Shown here piece after piece: positions 54,379-63,547 of a stretch of DNA of 64,000 nucleotides. Numbering within the stretch: position 1 is the stretch's first letter; each line of letters begins with the position of its first letter. Source of the stretch: an uncultured Prevotellaceae bacterium (GTDB lineage Bacteria; Bacteroidota; Bacteroidia; Bacteroidales; Bacteroidaceae); contig CAMHUI010000006.1 of the NCBI GenBank assembly GCA_946188345.1, positions 1 through 64,000 on the forward strand, given 5' to 3'. The notes beneath the pieces are model-generated. The model worked only from the letters and a program-made list of their open reading frames with translations, ran no database searches and was not told the origin of the DNA. The position numbers were made by a program, and so were the translations under genes.

Positions 54379-57072
54379 TTACCGCTTCACGGTGATGCCA
54401 GTGCGCTCCTTGTGGCCGAACTGCTTGACGAGGACCTTCACGCCGTCGGTCAGCTGGTCGGCAGGAGCCTCGATGCTGACGGTCTTACTCTCGCCCGGGA
54501 GCAGGGTGACGTAGCCGTCGCTCATGATGGCAGGCAGGATGCGCTGGCCGTTCTTGGCATTGACCAGCCGCAGGCGGTTGGCAAAGGCCACGGTGCTCGA
54601 CGCATTAGTCAGCGTGACGCTCATCCGGCCTTCCTTCAGCTCGCCCGCTGACAGCGCTACCTTCAGCTTGGCTTCGGGCAGGGCGAGGAGGTCGCGATAG
54701 TCGAGGTCTTGTTCTGCGTTGCGCCAGTAGAAGTTCTCGGAAAGGCATTTGCCGTCGGCATCGTTCAGTTGCAGACGGATGAACTGGATGGGTGTGCTGT
54801 CGGTTATCTGATCGAGTTGCAGCACCATGGCTTCGGCATTGTTCGATGCCTCGACGCTTATCGGATGGGGCATGAAGGCACTGTAAATCTCCTTGCCGTT
54901 GAGATTGTAGACATGGGCTTCAACCTTGACGTTCTGAAGAGGCTGGGCAGTGGCATTGATGACCTTGACGCTGTTGGTCAGGCAGTTCCACTGCACGTGT
55001 TGCGGCTCGCAGGCCTGACGGGCTCCCCAGTAGCAGCCGGTCGGGTCGTAGTAGTAGTCGTAGGTCTGCCATACGAAGGAGGGATAGGCGGGATGGCTCA
55101 TCCAGATGAGCAGGGCCGAGGCATCGTTCCACATCTTGTCGTTCCAGGCCTCATACATGCCCTTCATGTCTTCCAGGTTGATGAGCTGTGCCTTCTCGCA
55201 GAACTCCTCCAGCGAACGTGACTCGCCATAGCGCTCGTTGACCGACTTCTTATAGTCTATCGGGCCGCCGTTCCAGGCCTCTTTGCCGAAGAAGTGACGG
55301 TTCCAGACGGTGTTGTCGTCGTGTTCCAGCTGGTCGTCGGTGGGCAGCGGCCACCAGTCTTTCTCAGGGATGAACTCACGCACCGACTCGAATGTCGGGA
55401 ACGTAGCCATGCCAATCTCCGAGCGGCAGCCGTAGCCATGGTCGAAGCCGTAGGGGTAGGCGGGCTTGTTGAAAGCGAGGTTGGAGGCAGAGGTCTCGAA
55501 GTGGTGGCGCGGAGGCATGTCCTTCCACCAGCCACTGCCCGACTTGGCATCCTGATTGGAGCAGGAGGTGTAGAGGCGGTCGTTGGCATCTTCCTCCATG
55601 ACAATCATGCGCAGGGCCTGGTCGATGTCGGCCACGGGATGGGTCTCGTTGGCACCGCACCACAAGGCTATCGAGGCATGGTTGCGCAGGCGACGCACCT
55701 TGTCGCGGGCGTTCGTCTTGAAGGCATCGTGCTCGACGACATCATTGAAGGCCACGTAGAGCCAGAAATCGTTCCATACCATGATGCCGTATTCGTCGCA
55801 GTAGTCGTAGAACTCGTCGTCGGTGACGCAGCCTGTCCAGAGGCGTATCATATTATAGTTCATCTCCTTGTGCAGGCGGATGGGCAGCTCATACTGCCGA
55901 CCGTGCATACGCAGCAGGTATTCGCTCATGCCCCAGTTGCCTCCCTTGACGAAGATGCGCTGGCCGTTGCAATAGAAGGTCAGCACGGGAAAGCCTACGG
56001 AGTTCTTCTCGATGCGGTAGTCAAACTTGCGGATGCCGAAGCGGAACGTGCGGCTGTCGCTCTGCTGACCGCCGACAAGACACTCTACCTGACAGCTATA
56101 GAGGTTAGGCTCACCATAGCCATTGGGCCACCAGAGACGCGGGTTGCTGAGGGCCATGGCCTCGACGTCGTTTTGCGAAACGCTGACGGTGCGCTTCTCG
56201 TGGGGCCGCAGCAGGACTGACTTTTCAAACTTGACACTGCCCGGCATGACGGTGCCTCTGACCACAACGGTCTTCTCCTCGTCGGAGAGGTTGCGCACTT
56301 CGGTAGAGAACTGCAGCTCAGCCTTATCGAGCGAAGACAGGTGGGAGCGCATACAAGGATCAACCAACACGGCATCGCCCGACGCAGCAACATAGCAGTT
56401 GCCCGTGATGCCTGCCAGTCGGCCGGGCACATAGGGCATCCAGTCCCATCCGGCACCGGCCAGATAGCTGGGACTGCAGGCCACACCGTAAGGGCCTTTG
56501 TCGGTGCGCGTCTTCTTCTGGTCGGGGTCGTAGATGAGGACTGCGATGGCATTCTTCCCATTCTTATTATAATAAGGAGTGACATCAAAACGCGAGCGCA
56601 GCATGTGACCGCTCACGTCCTTGGTCGACTCTTCCGTGCCGGAAATCTTATGGCCGTTGAACCAGAAGTCGGCATAGCGGTTGGTATTGTCGAAGCAGAG
56701 CCAGTAGTGGGTTTGGTTGTTTGATGACGTTCCCTTACCATGTGCCTCAAACTCTGTGCGATACCAATAGGGCTTGCTGTACTTGGTTTCGTCGACACGG
56801 TAGATGTTGTCTGCCAGGTCGGGGTTCTCTTCACGCCCGGCATTGACATAGTCGGTGAAGACGACTCCTGGCACCGTGGCCTGGACACCGTCTGTGAAGG
56901 TGAAGCCTACGCGCGACACCTCCTGCCCGGAGGCAGGCGACTGATCTTGCGGAGCCACAGCCCATACTACTTGGCCGTCGCTGCTATTCAACGACAGCAC
57001 TTTCTCTTGTGCCTGTACCGAAAGGCAGGCCAGCAGGCAACACGCGGTTGCCCATATCTTGAGTCTATTCAT
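54379..57072 (-). CDS. GH2 beta-mannosidase / exo-glucosaminidase-type glycosidase, copy 2
   Basis: 897 residues, signal peptide ending SVQAQ. Same layout as the GH2 at 46076: sandwich domain (ATVPGVVFTDYVNAG), YRTEFEAH, WDWMPYVPGRLAGI, barrel with acid WCGANETHP (Glu about 473) and nucleophile GCRSEIGMATF (Glu about 549). It ends without the sorting-like tail, suggesting periplasmic rather than surface location. Last gene of the minus operon, 5 bases after the GH92. It should act on the beta-mannosyl (or glucosaminyl) residue left after the alpha-mannosidases. Confidence 0.88.
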   Translation of the reverse strand: MNRLKIWATACCLLACLSVQAQEKVLSLNSSDGQVVWAVAPQDQSPASGQEVSRVGFTFTDGVQATVPGVVFTDYVNAGREENPDLADNIYRVDETKYSKPYWYRTEFEAHGKGTSSNNQTHYWLCFDNTNRYADFWFNGHKISGTEESTKDVSGHMLRSRFDVTPYYNKNGKNAIAVLIYDPDQKKTRTDKGPYGVACSPSYLAGAGWDWMPYVPGRLAGITGNCYVAASGDAVLVDPCMRSHLSSLDKAELQFSTEVRNLSDEEKTVVVRGTVMPGSVKFEKSVLLRPHEKRTVSVSQNDVEAMALSNPRLWWPNGYGEPNLYSCQVECLVGGQQSDSRTFRFGIRKFDYRIEKNSVGFPVLTFYCNGQRIFVKGGNWGMSEYLLRMHGRQYELPIRLHKEMNYNMIRLWTGCVTDDEFYDYCDEYGIMVWNDFWLYVAFNDVVEHDAFKTNARDKVRRLRNHASIALWCGANETHPVADIDQALRMIVMEEDANDRLYTSCSNQDAKSGSGWWKDMPPRHHFETSASNLAFNKPAYPYGFDHGYGCRSEIGMATFPTFESVREFIPEKDWWPLPTDDQLEHDDNTVWNRHFFGKEAWNGGPIDYKKSVNERYGESRSLEEFCEKAQLINLEDMKGMYEAWNDKMWNDASALLIWMSHPAYPSFVWQTYDYYYDPTGCYWGARQACEPQHVQWNCLTNSVKVINATAQPLQNVKVEAHVYNLNGKEIYSAFMPHPISVEASNNAEAMVLQLDQITDSTPIQFIRLQLNDADGKCLSENFYWRNAEQDLDYRDLLALPEAKLKVALSAGELKEGRMSVTLTNASSTVAFANRLRLVNAKNGQRILPAIMSDGYVTLLPGESKTVSIEAPADQLTDGVKVLVKQFGHKERTGITVKR

Positions 57073-57077
57073 AGTTT

Positions 57078-59357
57078 CTATTTCTTTTTCGGCTGTGGGC
57101 CGAGGTAGATGTCAAGGGTGCCGCCCTTCACAATATCGCTGTAGTCAATCCACGTGCGGTTGTAGGGCTGGCCGTTGAGTTCCATGCGCTGGATATAGAC
57201 ATTCTCCTTCGACTGGCCGTGGGCTCGGATGGTAAACCCGGTGCCCGTGAAGACAGCCTCATCAAAGACAGGCGACGTAATCTCGAAACGGGTATTTCCC
57301 GGACAGGCCTGATGGATGCCGGCAGCCGAGAGCACATACCAGGCAGACATCTGACCGACGTCCTCGTTGCCACAGAGGCCTTCGACCTGATTCTTATACG
57401 CATTGGCACAGATGAAGCGCGTCCAATACTGTGTCAGCCAAGGTGCACCGAGCTGGTTGAAGAGATAGGGAACGAAGTGTACTGGCTCGTTGGCATGGTT
57501 ATAGTAGACATTCCAGAACATATCCTTCGGAGTCTGTTCGAACATCCACTGCAGGTCTTGCAGAACCTTCTTCTTGCCACCCATAAGGGCTACCATGCCC
57601 TGCACGTCGTGGGGAACGAACCAACCCTGCTGGAGGGCATTGCTCTCCATGGCACCATACCACTCCTGCAGGCGGCCCTGCTCGGGCCACTCCACCCATG
57701 TGCCGTCGGCATTGCGCGGACGGAACCACTTCTTCTGCTTGTCGAACATCACACGCCAGGCCTGACTCTTCTTCAGAAACGCCTGCTCGTCGGCTTTCTT
57801 GCCGAGTGCTTTGGCCAGTTGAGCCACGCACCAGTCAGTGTAGGCATACTCCAGCGTGTGGGACAGGCCAAGGGTGCCAGGCGTGAAGCCGAGCTCGTCG
57901 TTGCCAAACTTGGCTGAAGAATTCTTGGCATACTGGTAGGCCTTGTCGAGGTCGCAGATGGGCAAACCCTTGGCATGCGCATCGGCCAGCACCGAGATGG
58001 CCGGGTTGCCCAGCATGCAGCCTGAATAACTGTTGAGCAACTCCCAGCGTTCAAAGTATTCGCGCCCGCTCTGCTCTGCCATCGAGGTCAGCGAGCCCAG
58101 CATGTCGGTCACCAGCTGAGGGTTGATGATGGTCTGCAGGGGGAACTGCGAACGGAAGACATCCCAGCCGCTGAAGATGGTGCGCTTGGTGAAGTCCTTC
58201 GTCGACTGATGAATCTTATAGTCGCCGCCCACATAGCGCCCGTCGACATCGGTATAGACACGCGGGTCAATCATCGTGTGATAGAGAGCGGTATAGAAGA
58301 TAGTGCGCTCGTCGTCGCTGCCGCCCTTGATGATGATGCGGCTAAGCTCACGGTTCCAAGCATCACGAGCCTCATGGCGGACCTGCTCGAAGTTTTTATC
58401 TTTCAGCTCGGCATTGTAGTTGCGACGGGCACCGTCAAGGTCGACAAACGAGATGCCAACCTTCAGCTCCACCTGTTCGCCGGGCTCGCTGGCAAACTCA
58501 GTAAAGAAGCCGATATGCTTACCCTGCAGCGAGGTCTTGTTGCGGATGACAGCAGCCTTGGCCAGCAGTTGCTGGTAGGAAGCACTGGCCACATCGTCGT
58601 TGTGGCGGCTCTGGCCTTCAGGTATATCGGCCGACCAGAAGCCATAGTCCGTGAGGGGACGTGAGAACTCGGCATGGAAGAAGATGGTGTAGAGGGCATG
58701 ACCCTGTCCGTCACCCCAGCCGCCTCCGTCGGGCGTGCAACGCATCCAGCCCTCGATGGCATGGTCGCCGACAACGCTCACCTGCTCTTCGTCAGCCGTT
58801 CCGCCGACCCGGCGGGCAAGGTCAATCTGTATGCGCGACTGCCCATGCTGTGGGAAGGTCATACGATAGACGCCGCCATGCTGTGAGGCTGTAGTCTCAA
58901 CCTTGATGTCGTAGTCGGTTAGCAAGGCTGAATAGTAGCCGGCGCGAGCCACCTCGCTGGGCTTGTTGTAGTGCGACCGCCAGCCTTGCGCACTGGAGTC
59001 TCCCTCCTTACCGGCAAAGGTCTTCAGGGGCCCCGTGGTAGGCATGACAAGGAAGTTACCAAGGTCACCGTTCCATCCGATACCGCTCATCTGCGTGATG
59101 GCGAAGCCTTCGATGGTCTTGTGCTCTGAGCTGTAGCCCGAGCCGTTGTCGCCACCGGTGATGGTCTGCGGGCTGACCTGTGTCAGGCCGAAAGGCGTCG
59201 TGGCACCAGGAAAGGTCTTGCCCAAGCCGTGATAGGCTCCGGCTGCATCGACATTCGTGCTGGCGCCGATAAAGGGATTGACGTAGTCGGTAGGACGCTG
59301 GGCCGATGCCATCAGCCCGACGAGCAACATAGTCAAGAGAATCGTTGTTTTCTTCAT
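57078..59357 (-). CDS. GH92 exo-alpha-mannosidase
   Basis: 759 residues, signal peptide ending LMASAQ. N-terminus YVNPFIGASTNVDAAGAYHG, then GLTQVSPQT; catalytic part with GAMESNALQQGWFVPHD (about 568, family Glu retained) and GNEDVGQMSAWYVLSAAG (about 660). The ESNALQQ version of the acid loop differs from EGNAWHY in the GH92 at 16536, so the three GH92 enzymes of this window probably divide linkages between them. Third gene of the minus operon, 23 bases after the TlpA-like gene and 5 bases before GH2. Confidence 0.93.
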   Translation of the reverse strand: MKKTTILLTMLLVGLMASAQRPTDYVNPFIGASTNVDAAGAYHGLGKTFPGATTPFGLTQVSPQTITGGDNGSGYSSEHKTIEGFAITQMSGIGWNGDLGNFLVMPTTGPLKTFAGKEGDSSAQGWRSHYNKPSEVARAGYYSALLTDYDIKVETTASQHGGVYRMTFPQHGQSRIQIDLARRVGGTADEEQVSVVGDHAIEGWMRCTPDGGGWGDGQGHALYTIFFHAEFSRPLTDYGFWSADIPEGQSRHNDDVASASYQQLLAKAAVIRNKTSLQGKHIGFFTEFASEPGEQVELKVGISFVDLDGARRNYNAELKDKNFEQVRHEARDAWNRELSRIIIKGGSDDERTIFYTALYHTMIDPRVYTDVDGRYVGGDYKIHQSTKDFTKRTIFSGWDVFRSQFPLQTIINPQLVTDMLGSLTSMAEQSGREYFERWELLNSYSGCMLGNPAISVLADAHAKGLPICDLDKAYQYAKNSSAKFGNDELGFTPGTLGLSHTLEYAYTDWCVAQLAKALGKKADEQAFLKKSQAWRVMFDKQKKWFRPRNADGTWVEWPEQGRLQEWYGAMESNALQQGWFVPHDVQGMVALMGGKKKVLQDLQWMFEQTPKDMFWNVYYNHANEPVHFVPYLFNQLGAPWLTQYWTRFICANAYKNQVEGLCGNEDVGQMSAWYVLSAAGIHQACPGNTRFEITSPVFDEAVFTGTGFTIRAHGQSKENVYIQRMELNGQPYNRTWIDYSDIVKGGTLDIYLGPQPKKK

Positions 59358-59380
59358 AGTCGTGTTGTTAAACGGCAGTA

Positions 59381-59932
59381 TTACTCTACATGAATTACCT
59401 CTTCCAACTTCTTCTGCAGGTCTTCCCCCCTGAGGTCGCGGGCCACGATGACACCTTCAGGATTAATCAGCAGATTGGCCGGGATGGCCTGGATGCCATA
59501 GATGGCCGATGTGGCATTGTCCCAGCCCTGCAGGTCAGAGAGCTGCGTCCAAGGCATCTCCAGGTCCTTGACAGCCTGCGCCCACATCTCTTTATCGCTG
59601 TCATAGGAGACACCGACGACATCGAACCCCTGGTCGTGGTATTTATGATAGGCTGCAACGACGTTGGGCATCTCGGCCCGGCAGGGTCCGCACCACGAAG
59701 CCCAGAAGTCTACCAACACCCAACGGCCCTTGCCGGCATACTCGCTGAGCTTATGCAGCTGACCGTCCATGTCAGGCTGCTCGAAGTCGGTAAAGATTGG
59801 GCCACTGGATTGCTCGACTTGCTCTTCGGCCACTGGCTCAGAGACAACGTTCTTCACTTGTCCGTTCTTGTCGGAACAGGCGCCGCAGACAATCAGGATG
59901 GCGGCGAGCATCCATAACTTCATTGTTTTCAT
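59381..59932 (-). CDS. TlpA-like thioredoxin-fold lipoprotein
   Basis: 183 residues; leader with lipobox CGAC (Cys about 19). The thioredoxin domain starts about residue 45; the active site is FWASWCGPCRAEMP (Cys pair about 81 and 84), with the cis-Pro in AIPANLLI. It faces the periplasm and reduces or exchanges disulfides. Its ATG overlaps the stop of the GH38-like gene (ATGA), and the GH92 follows after 23 bases, so it is fully inside a glycosidase operon, an unusual place. It may keep cysteines of the co-made exported enzymes in order; the GH38-like protein has several. Confidence 0.88.
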   Translation of the reverse strand: MKTMKLWMLAAILIVCGACSDKNGQVKNVVSEPVAEEQVEQSSGPIFTDFEQPDMDGQLHKLSEYAGKGRWVLVDFWASWCGPCRAEMPNVVAAYHKYHDQGFDVVGVSYDSDKEMWAQAVKDLEMPWTQLSDLQGWDNATSAIYGIQAIPANLLINPEGVIVARDLRGEDLQKKLEEVIHVE

Positions 59933-62325
59933 TGTATTTTAATTTTATATGTTCTTACTCCGAAGCGGAGCATCTGCACGGTAAGCCTACCATTGGCAAA
60001 CGCCGGGTGGCCCGTCTCGTGGCCCTGAAGGTCGACTTCCGTAACGGATGCAACGGGGAAGTCGAGAGCTACCTGATGGGCCTCGGTATCGCCGTCGGCA
60101 TTGAAGAGGCGCATCAACACGGCACCGTCTTCACCGACCGTCAGCGAGCTGAGCTGATAGCCCGTGCCTTCGAGCGACAGCAGCGAACGACCGGCGGCTC
60201 CCTGTCCGGCCATCTGGATGACAGGACGGTTCCACGCCTCACTGATATCGCTGATATGGGCTTCGTCCCAATGTCCGCGGTGGGGCACCAGGGCATAGTG
60301 CAACTGCGTCTTTCCGGTTATCTTATGGTCGCGACCCCACAGGCCCATGCCCGAATACTGCACGGTGAGAGCCAGGGGGTAGTCCTTGGCAAAGGAGTAG
60401 CTGGTGGTATGGTCGCTGAGCAACGCCAGGCCCGACTTTCCATCGGCCACGTCGACCCACGAATGGATGATGTTATGCCGGATGGCGGTCCAACGGTCGA
60501 AGAAGGTGCTGTCGAGGCGGCTCTCACAGACGTCGTAGGGAGCGCTCTTCCACAGCTTCGGCTGCTGCAACGCCGTGGGGAAGAGCACGTTGAGCATGTA
60601 TTTCGTATTGTAGAACGCAGCCGTCGGGTCGCCCTTCTGGCGCTTGTAATGGTTACCGATGTGCATGTTGCGCTGCCAGTCTACGACGAGGTCAACATCG
60701 ATTTGCGGCTCATCCTTCAGCAGGGTGAAGGTCTGGGCAAAGGGTGTGCCGGCTATCTCGCCACTGATGCAGAGGCTCTGGACGAAGCCATTATCCTTTA
60801 CCACCTCGGCCTTGGCCTTGGCTTCAGTGGAGGAACAGAAGCGATGGAAGCGTTCGAAGTAGCCGCGCAGCTCACCGAAGCCGTAGACATTGTCGGCATC
60901 CGCCATCTCACGATGCTGCTGCTTGTCGTAGAGCGAGGTCAGCACGCCACCGCGGCTGAGGTCGAAGACAAGGCGATACCGGTCGTTCTCCATCGTTGCA
61001 CGGCGGTCGGAGAGCTTGATATGCTTTGACTCCTTCGGCTGCTTCACGTCGTCGGCATTGACGACTGTCCATCCGAACGGAGGCAGCTCGACCTGCATGT
61101 CTACGACGACGCCATCAGAGCGCCGGCCGGTGACAATGGCGCGACGCGCCTTGCCCGTCGTATTGTAGTAAGCCGTCGGCCCCCCACCCCTCAGCGAGGC
61201 AATGACCTTTCCGGCCCGCTCACAGGTCTGGTCGGTCCAGACAGCAATGTTGTCGGCCCAGGTGCCACGGCTATTCAGCCGGTTATAGGGAACAATCCAC
61301 GAGTCGTGGTGCTGGGCCAGGAGCAGCGTGCGCCAGGCTTCATCAATCGCAGGCTGGTCGGGACGCTGGCCCGTCACGATATAATGCAGGGACGACAGCC
61401 GCTCTGCCTCCAAGAGGCGATGCTCGGCATGACGCACCTGCTGGCCGATGCGCTGCATCACCTGCGAGCCCCACACCAGCGCCACCCTGACGTCTTCCTG
61501 CGACATCCGGTAGTCGGTGGCCGACGTGGCATCGGCAATGCGCTCGATATAGTCGGTCCAGAGCACATACTCCGAACGCGTATCCTTGCCGAGCCAGGGA
61601 CCATACTTCCAACCGGCATCCTGATAGCACATGCCCACAGGATGCTTGATGCCCGCCTCACGGCAAGCCCGCAGAAACTCACGCGAGTTCTTCCAGGCCG
61701 TGGTCTGCCAGACGGAGTTCTTCTGCAAAGCCTCACAGGCATAGCGGGGCACCGACAACAGGCTGGTGCCGTCAGGGCCAATCCAGTTGACCAGCTCGCC
61801 GCCGATGCCCTCGGTATAGCCGCCCCAACACGTGTCAGGACACTTCAGCACACCATGGCGGAAACCCAACTGAGACAACAGCTGGGGCAGACAACTCGTG
61901 AAGCAAGGCTCCTCCGAAGAATAAGTCGTGAAGGCCATCGTCGGGAAATGCTCATGCAGCTTCCGCATGCCATATTGGAACTGGCGGATGATGCTCTCGC
62001 CAAGGATGTTATAAAGGTAGCCCTGCGCATAGCCCGGGTTAGTATACTCCACCTGCGGACCTACCACCACACGCTGCCAGCGCTCGTAAGCCTCAGGCGT
62101 TCGCACACGCACCGAGTCCCACGTCTCAGGCTCTATCTCCAGGCCGATGCGCCAGTCAGGATGCTCAGCAAGCTGATCCATCATGAAATCCGTATACCAG
62201 TCCAACGGATAATGACCATAGACGCCGCCATGAAAGCCATCGGCAAAATAAGCCCTCCGGCCATCCTGAGCCGACAGCGACAACACCGCCACCAGCATCG
62301 AACAAAACACACAAAAACGCTTCAT
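59929..62325 (-). CDS. GH38-like alpha-mannosidase, divergent N-terminal domain
   Basis: 798 residues from the ATG at 62325, where the signal peptide (KRFCVFCSMLVAV ... LSAQ) begins; the ATG at 62355 is only 9 bases from the -7 box. The C-terminal half (YRLVFDLSRGGVLTSLYDKQ, YGFGELRGYF, and a beta-rich end) resembles the GH38 C-terminal domain, and LAQHHDSW (about 350) resembles the family His-His-Asp zinc segment. The N-terminus reads FHGGVYGHYPLDW, LEIEPETWD and ESIIRQFQYGMRKL, without the common His-x-Asp-x-x-Trp start or an obvious nucleophile Asp segment. Metal-dependent alpha-mannosidase is the best guess. First gene of the operon, controlled by the tandem operator. Confidence 0.72.
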   Translation of the reverse strand: MKRFCVFCSMLVAVLSLSAQDGRRAYFADGFHGGVYGHYPLDWYTDFMMDQLAEHPDWRIGLEIEPETWDSVRVRTPEAYERWQRVVVGPQVEYTNPGYAQGYLYNILGESIIRQFQYGMRKLHEHFPTMAFTTYSSEEPCFTSCLPQLLSQLGFRHGVLKCPDTCWGGYTEGIGGELVNWIGPDGTSLLSVPRYACEALQKNSVWQTTAWKNSREFLRACREAGIKHPVGMCYQDAGWKYGPWLGKDTRSEYVLWTDYIERIADATSATDYRMSQEDVRVALVWGSQVMQRIGQQVRHAEHRLLEAERLSSLHYIVTGQRPDQPAIDEAWRTLLLAQHHDSWIVPYNRLNSRGTWADNIAVWTDQTCERAGKVIASLRGGGPTAYYNTTGKARRAIVTGRRSDGVVVDMQVELPPFGWTVVNADDVKQPKESKHIKLSDRRATMENDRYRLVFDLSRGGVLTSLYDKQQHREMADADNVYGFGELRGYFERFHRFCSSTEAKAKAEVVKDNGFVQSLCISGEIAGTPFAQTFTLLKDEPQIDVDLVVDWQRNMHIGNHYKRQKGDPTAAFYNTKYMLNVLFPTALQQPKLWKSAPYDVCESRLDSTFFDRWTAIRHNIIHSWVDVADGKSGLALLSDHTTSYSFAKDYPLALTVQYSGMGLWGRDHKITGKTQLHYALVPHRGHWDEAHISDISEAWNRPVIQMAGQGAAGRSLLSLEGTGYQLSSLTVGEDGAVLMRLFNADGDTEAHQVALDFPVASVTEVDLQGHETGHPAFANGRLTVQMLRFGVRTYKIKIQ

Positions 62326-62363
62326 TATAGTAGGATGTATTATATCTTTCATCAAATCACCTG

Positions 62364-62371
62364 CAAAGATA
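62364..62371 (-). promoter_or_regulatory. -7 promoter box of the GH38 operon
   Basis: Minus strand TATCTTTG, matching TAnnTTTG, 38 bases before the ATG at 62325. Confidence 0.7.
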
Positions 62372-62399
62372 CAAATTATTAGCCAGCAATAATATCAAG

Positions 62400-62430
62400 A
62401 TAGAACCGAAAAAAGTAAAAATCGAACCAA
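62400..62430 (-). promoter_or_regulatory. Tandem operator boxes of the GH38 operon
   Basis: Minus strand TTGGTTCGAT starts at 62430 and TCGGTTCTAT at 62409, exactly 59 and 38 bases before the -7 box and 21 bases apart. The distal box is the consensus form. Confidence 0.68.
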
Positions 62431-62478
62431 AATACCACAATTATCACATTTCACCACCCATAATTCATAAAAAATTAA

Positions 62479-62486
62479 TACCTTTG
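62479..62486 (+). promoter_or_regulatory. -7 promoter box of the NodZ-like gene
   Basis: TACCTTTG, matching TAnnTTTG, 26 bases before the ATG at 62513; divergent from the GH38 promoter. Confidence 0.65.
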
Positions 62487-62512
62487 CCCACTGACGAGCA
62501 AAAAACGACAAA

Positions 62513-63547
62513 ATGAAGAAATACCTCATCGTGAAAGGCTGCGCCGGACTCGGCAACCGACTCATCACCCTCAGCAAAGCCATACAATACGCCCAAAAGA
62601 CCCAGAGGCAACTCTACGTCGACTGGACCGACGGCATGTTCGCCGACCCAGGAACAAACGCCTTCTACCGGTATTTCCAACTCAGCAGCGACATCGAACA
62701 TACCCAACAGCCCGACCTCATACTCGAAGCCCTCAGCCAGGGAGCAACAACCTACCCACGAGACATCACACCCAGCGACATACTCGACAACGTATACGAC
62801 CACTGGCACGTAGTCGGCACACCCCTCGCCACACACCTACCACCCTACCGCATACTCATCTCACAACTCATCCACGGGAAAGCCTCCTCACTCTTCGGAC
62901 TGCAAGCCTGGCAGCGAAACGAAGACCCACAGACCGGATACCTGCACAACATACGCAACATCTACAGCGAGCACAACTACACCTTCGGAAGCCAGCTCAC
63001 CCGCAGCAACAGCCGCGACATCGTCATCTTCACCGACTTCCGCCCACTCGTCAGCCTCAACAACATCTTCCGCCACATCAGCCTCAAGCCACAATACCAG
63101 AGCCAATACCGCAACTTCGCCCACGAGCACCACCTCACCGAACAAGGCATCGGCCTGCACATACGAGCCACCGACAAGAAACCACACCGGCAGCTCCAGC
63201 AACTGCTGCAACACCTCGACCACAAACTGCAAGACAACCCCCAGACCGTCATCTACCTCTCAACCGACAACGCCGACATAGCCAACCAGCTCACCGAGCG
63301 CTACCCCCAACGCCTCATCCAATACCCCAAATACCTGCCCACCAACCTCAACGGCCGCGGCATACACCAGTGGGCACTCTACGAAGAAGGATTCGACAAA
63401 GCCACCATGTTCGAAGAAGCCCTCGCCGACATGTGGATACTCTCCATGTGCCACGAACTCTACTGGCAAGGCAACTCCTCCTTCTCACAAATCTCCACCA
63501 TCCTCAAAGCCGACAAGAAAAACATCCACGACTGGCTCCGCCTGTAA
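62513..63547 (+). CDS. NodZ-like fucosyltransferase
   Basis: 344 residues, no signal peptide, so cytoplasmic. The N-terminus GCAGLGNRLITLSKAIQYA and RQLYVDWTDGMF match the GDP-sugar-binding start of NodZ-type alpha-1,6-fucosyltransferases (GT23), and GIGLHIRATDKKP (about 216) is the conserved His-x-Arg-x-x-Asp loop that contacts GDP. It would transfer fucose to a cell-surface glycan or glycolipid. It is divergent from the catabolic operon and makes rather than breaks glycans, so it is likely a neighbour without functional link. GT11-type enzymes use a similar loop, so the exact family is not certain. Confidence 0.72.
   Translation: MKKYLIVKGCAGLGNRLITLSKAIQYAQKTQRQLYVDWTDGMFADPGTNAFYRYFQLSSDIEHTQQPDLILEALSQGATTYPRDITPSDILDNVYDHWHVVGTPLATHLPPYRILISQLIHGKASSLFGLQAWQRNEDPQTGYLHNIRNIYSEHNYTFGSQLTRSNSRDIVIFTDFRPLVSLNNIFRHISLKPQYQSQYRNFAHEHHLTEQGIGLHIRATDKKPHRQLQQLLQHLDHKLQDNPQTVIYLSTDNADIANQLTERYPQRLIQYPKYLPTNLNGRGIHQWALYEEGFDKATMFEEALADMWILSMCHELYWQGNSSFSQISTILKADKKNIHDWLRL

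Noticed and set aside
62513..63547. NodZ-like gene as part of the glycan-degradation regulon
   Set aside because: It is transcribed away from the GH38 operon, its -7 box has no TTGGTTCGAT boxes at the right distances, and its role is biosynthetic.
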